A stretch of 64,000 nucleotides of DNA from Paraspadella gotoi. Taxonomy: Eukaryota; Chaetognatha. This document shows positions 61,101-64,000 of this stretch, one piece after another. The notes below the pieces were generated by a model, which made no database searches, had not been told where the DNA came from, and saw nothing but the letters and a program-made list of their open reading frames with translations. Both the position numbers and the translations under genes were made by a program. The stretch is taken from positions 16,300,087-16,364,086 of the forward strand of contig CM119266.1 of the NCBI GenBank assembly GCA_051294375.1. Direction: 5' to 3'. Within the stretch, counting starts at the first letter, position 1, and each line of letters opens with the position of its first letter.

Positions 61101-64000
61101 AGAGCAGCCCTGCGGCTCAAGCTAGCAAGGAATCTTGGTCATTATCGGAAGAAGATGAAATTGGAATTTCTGAAGGAAACTCTAATTCTATAATATTAAA
61201 AAAGCAACAAGATTATTTAAATATTACCTGTAAATTTTGCAAGATTCCGTTTACATTACAAGCTTTGAATATGTATGATAGGCATCTTGTCATGGCACAT
61301 AAAGGCCAGTTGGACAGTGATACTGACTGTAAAGCATTTGAATGCACTTTATGTCCGGCAGCTTTTACATCTTCAACGCTCCTTTTGGAACACATATCAG
61401 AGACCCACAGCGAAATTAACTTAGTTAAATTCACTTGTAAGCATTGTCAAAAAACATTCAAAAGTGCTAACAAGCTTGAGTTCCACATATCTCAAAAGCA
61501 CAGTTCACCAAAATGTTCTTTCTGTGGAATGATATTTCAAAACCACAAACAACATAAACATCATATGAAATCAGTACATGAGAGTAATTTTGGAAAATCT
61601 GTTTCTCCAACAAAACACACAGATTCTCAAGTCTTAGAAGAGACAAGTGAAGAATCTTCTTCATCATCCGAGCTAGTTAACTCGGCTGTCACAGATCGTG
61701 ATAATACCCAAGAAAATATTGTGTCTTCTACTTCTGATGTGTCAAAAACAGGCAAAAAGCCAGATTCTATAAAGATACGAATTCCAAAGAATTCTCTGGG
61801 GCAAGAAAATGAAAAAATACCTGGTGAAGACTCTCAAGATACAAAGGCTACTAAGAATAAATCAGAAGTACCCAACGTGAAGCCGAAATCTCCGCAGGTT
61901 CTTCATTCGTTTTACAAGAAGCGTGTTAATGATGCCTTAAAACGTCAGCGTCAACCTCCACAAGCACCCTCGGGCGTTCCTCTGTTTGGCACCAGAACAA
62001 TCGATACTGAAGGTCGTCAAATCAAATTGCATCTGTCTGCCGAAGAGAAGTCACGCCTGATCTGTCAACAGGCCTTGGAGAGAGCTATGGGAGGATCTGG
62101 TGGGATTATTCCGGGAGCCACAGTATCAGCTGAAGGAAAATTCAAGCCACTTGTTCCGGCTTCAAAAGCCAGACGGACAACTGAAGTGAATGTGTCTAAA
62201 AGCAAAGAAAAATCTGAGGCTCCACTTCTCAACAGAAATGAAGCAAATCATATGGAAGTTAAAAACGTTTCTAACGACACACTTGTAGCTAAAGCAGAAG
62301 AACCCGCGGTGACAAAACCAAAACTAGCAGACGTAGGACACAAAGTGGATCAAGAAAAAGTTTCACTCTCTCCAACTAAAATGGATACAGATGCGATAAC
62401 AGAGAATCAGAATGAAAAACTCGCCGTTTCTCACGAGACTGGCTCTGAAGAGTATATGTTTACTTCTTCCGAGGAACATAAACAAAAGTTTTTGAAAACT
62501 TTAGAACTTGGACAAAAGAGAAAAGTTGAAACACCGGAAAAAATTATTGAGTGCAAAAAACCAAAATTAGATACAAAAGAAATAGAAACAGATGACAAAA
62601 CTCCTAGTGGCAACGCTTCTACTATTTACGAAGACAAACGAACGGTGAAAGACAGGTTGATGGGTCGTGTAACAAGGAGATCCGGTGGCCTCAAAGAAGC
62701 CATCGCATTTACTACTCGAGAGTTGGTAAAACTTGCATCGCAAGGTCCGGTAGAAATACGAAATCTGGTGTCTGATGGAGCAGAATCAGAGACCAACCTT
62801 ATACACGGAATATTAAAAGAGCATGGAATAAGTTCCGATCTCATGACGCCCAAGAAAACACTAAGCAAAGAAGGGCAAAAAATTATGAAAGAGCGCGTCT
62901 TAGCTGCCGAAGAAAATGCATGTGTTGATACAAATAATGAAAATATAGCGACAGACGAGACTTTTGACGAGGAAGATATTGAAGAGAAAGAAGAAGAAAT
63001 GCCGCAAGTCCCTAATTTCAACCCTGAGGATACCCAATGCCATCTCTGTAACAGGAAATTTAGCACGGCATGGCATGCCAAGCGGCATTTTCTATTTACT
63101 CACAAATTTAAATCCGAAGAAGATGATCAACTCGAGGACGATAAAAATGATAAAACAGATAATGAAAAATCGGTGTCAACAGTAACTGTAGTTCACGGCG
63201 AAGAGCAATGTAGACTTTGTAGTAGAACGTTTAGTTCTTTCTGGAATGCCAAAAGACATTATACACTCGTACATAAGGTGAATTTGAAAGTTGTGAGGGA
63301 TGAGATTAAATCTGAACAAAATTCTTCAGTTATGGAAACTGATGAGCCATCTTGCTCTGAAGAATCTGTCAAAACAGATTATTGTGAAACATCATTCATT
63401 GAAGAAAAGCCAAGACAGCAACCAGTGAAAACAAAGAAGATTGAGCTCTTTAATAAGTTGGAGAAAGCTCAGGAAAAACATTTAGAAAACGTTTTTAAGG
63501 ATTCTCCTGAAGAATCTGAACCCCAAGGATCAAGTGAGGAAAATTGTGAAATAGTTGAAACAAACCCTCCGACCCGTGGAAGAAGTAGATTCTCGCAATT
63601 AAAAATTGACGCGAAGCAGACACGGTCGTCATCCAGAGATTCGAGCGGATCGATAACATCTAAAATAGCTAAACCATTGAAGGGCCCTGCTACAAAACAA
63701 AAATCGGGAAAAATTGGAAGACCTAAAATGCTGTCAACTTCAAAGTGTGATACCAAAAATGAAATCACAAAGGCTGTTAGAGTAGCCAAGATAAAGAAAT
63801 CCTTAGTAACTGAAAAAGCTGTTAGGGCAGCTAAAGCAGTGCTCCAAAAAAATCTCAAAAAACCTGATAAAACCATCAAGGGCAAAAAAGCAAGCGCGAA
63901 GAAAGTGATTGTCAAGAAAAAGGCGATTAAAGCTGTGTTAAAATCGAAACACTCGCAAAAAACAATAGCGAAAAAAGGTAAAGGCAAAGAGGTCGTGATC
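57839..64000 (+). CDS. Ten-finger C2H2 zinc-finger protein C, truncated by the window edge
   Basis: Large nuclear C2H2 protein; no orthologue is claimed. Exon 57810-58064 (ATG at 57839) joins exon 58371->64000 through the split codon G|AA. The frame is then open for 1876 codons to the edge, 1952 residues so far. The first 590 residues are disordered: Gln-rich at the start, then Ser/Pro/Ala-rich, with a Gln-rich helix near 420-450 and DIIDL at 471-475, a SUMO-interaction-like motif. Fingers begin at C593, C624 (17-residue inner loop), C734, C811, C1029, C1067, C1098, C1124, C1632 and C1689. IKKE (a SUMOylation-type site) and CIIL lie near 865-876. After the last finger come a GRSRF/GRPK pair reminiscent of AT-hooks and a Lys/Ala-rich tail like linker histone. 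GC-rich codons at the start give way to AT-rich codons from about 59300. Further upstream exons are possible. Confidence 0.85.
58065..58140. repeat. (ATT)n microsatellite forming the start of an intron
   Basis: After AAAG|GT the intron of gene C runs directly into about 24 ATT/TTA units. The repeat supplies intron bases from position 4 onward, so the donor itself (GTATTA) is part of the array. Confidence 0.95.

Overview
This window is nuclear DNA from an invertebrate animal. The genes are split by GT..AG introns with consistent reading phase, AATAAA poly(A) signals follow stop codons, and (GA)n/(CT)n microsatellites are everywhere. There is a degenerate Penelope-like retroelement, an animal-type fatty-acid-synthase-like polyketide synthase, and several C2H2 zinc-finger genes. 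The phylum cannot be fixed from the sequence alone.

Layout. 1-5369 is a large imperfect palindrome: outer arms 1-699 and 4644-5369, inner arms 1338-1820 and 3910-4416. A broken Penelope-like element lies on the minus strand at its centre, and tetranucleotide microsatellites sit only in the left spacer. 7134-12405 (minus) is a four-exon gene for a 1044-residue C2H2 protein (gene B); its 1.86-kb first intron holds two copies of a dispersed repeat. Head to head with it, 13220-16541 (plus) is a nine-exon gene for a 676-residue EF-hand protein with an apparent secretory signal. 18040-20604 (plus) encodes an 854-residue secreted coiled-coil protein. 24145-26379 (plus) is a two-exon zinc-finger gene (gene A).

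28163-36667 (minus) is the centrepiece: an 11-exon gene whose phases join into a 2405-residue KS-AT-DH-MT-ER-KR-ACP megasynthase without a thioesterase. Its KS, AT, KR and ACP catalytic residues are readable. It would make a reduced polyketide or fatty-acid-like chain by iterative extension.

From 36.8 kb to the right edge all supported exons are on the plus strand. Exons at 37814-38160 and 44913-45148 belong to an unrecognised gene (gene D). A long pyrimidine-rich stretch follows. From 57839 a ten-finger zinc-finger gene (gene C) runs off the right edge inside an exon of at least 5.6 kb. There is one 10-N assembly gap at 42352.

How the genes relate: nothing points to an operon-like pathway. 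The megasynthase is flanked by putative transcription factors and two probably secreted proteins (EF-hand and coiled-coil), and any joint function is unproven. Gene models were assembled by hand from splice consensus and phase agreement. First exons and UTRs are the least certain parts.
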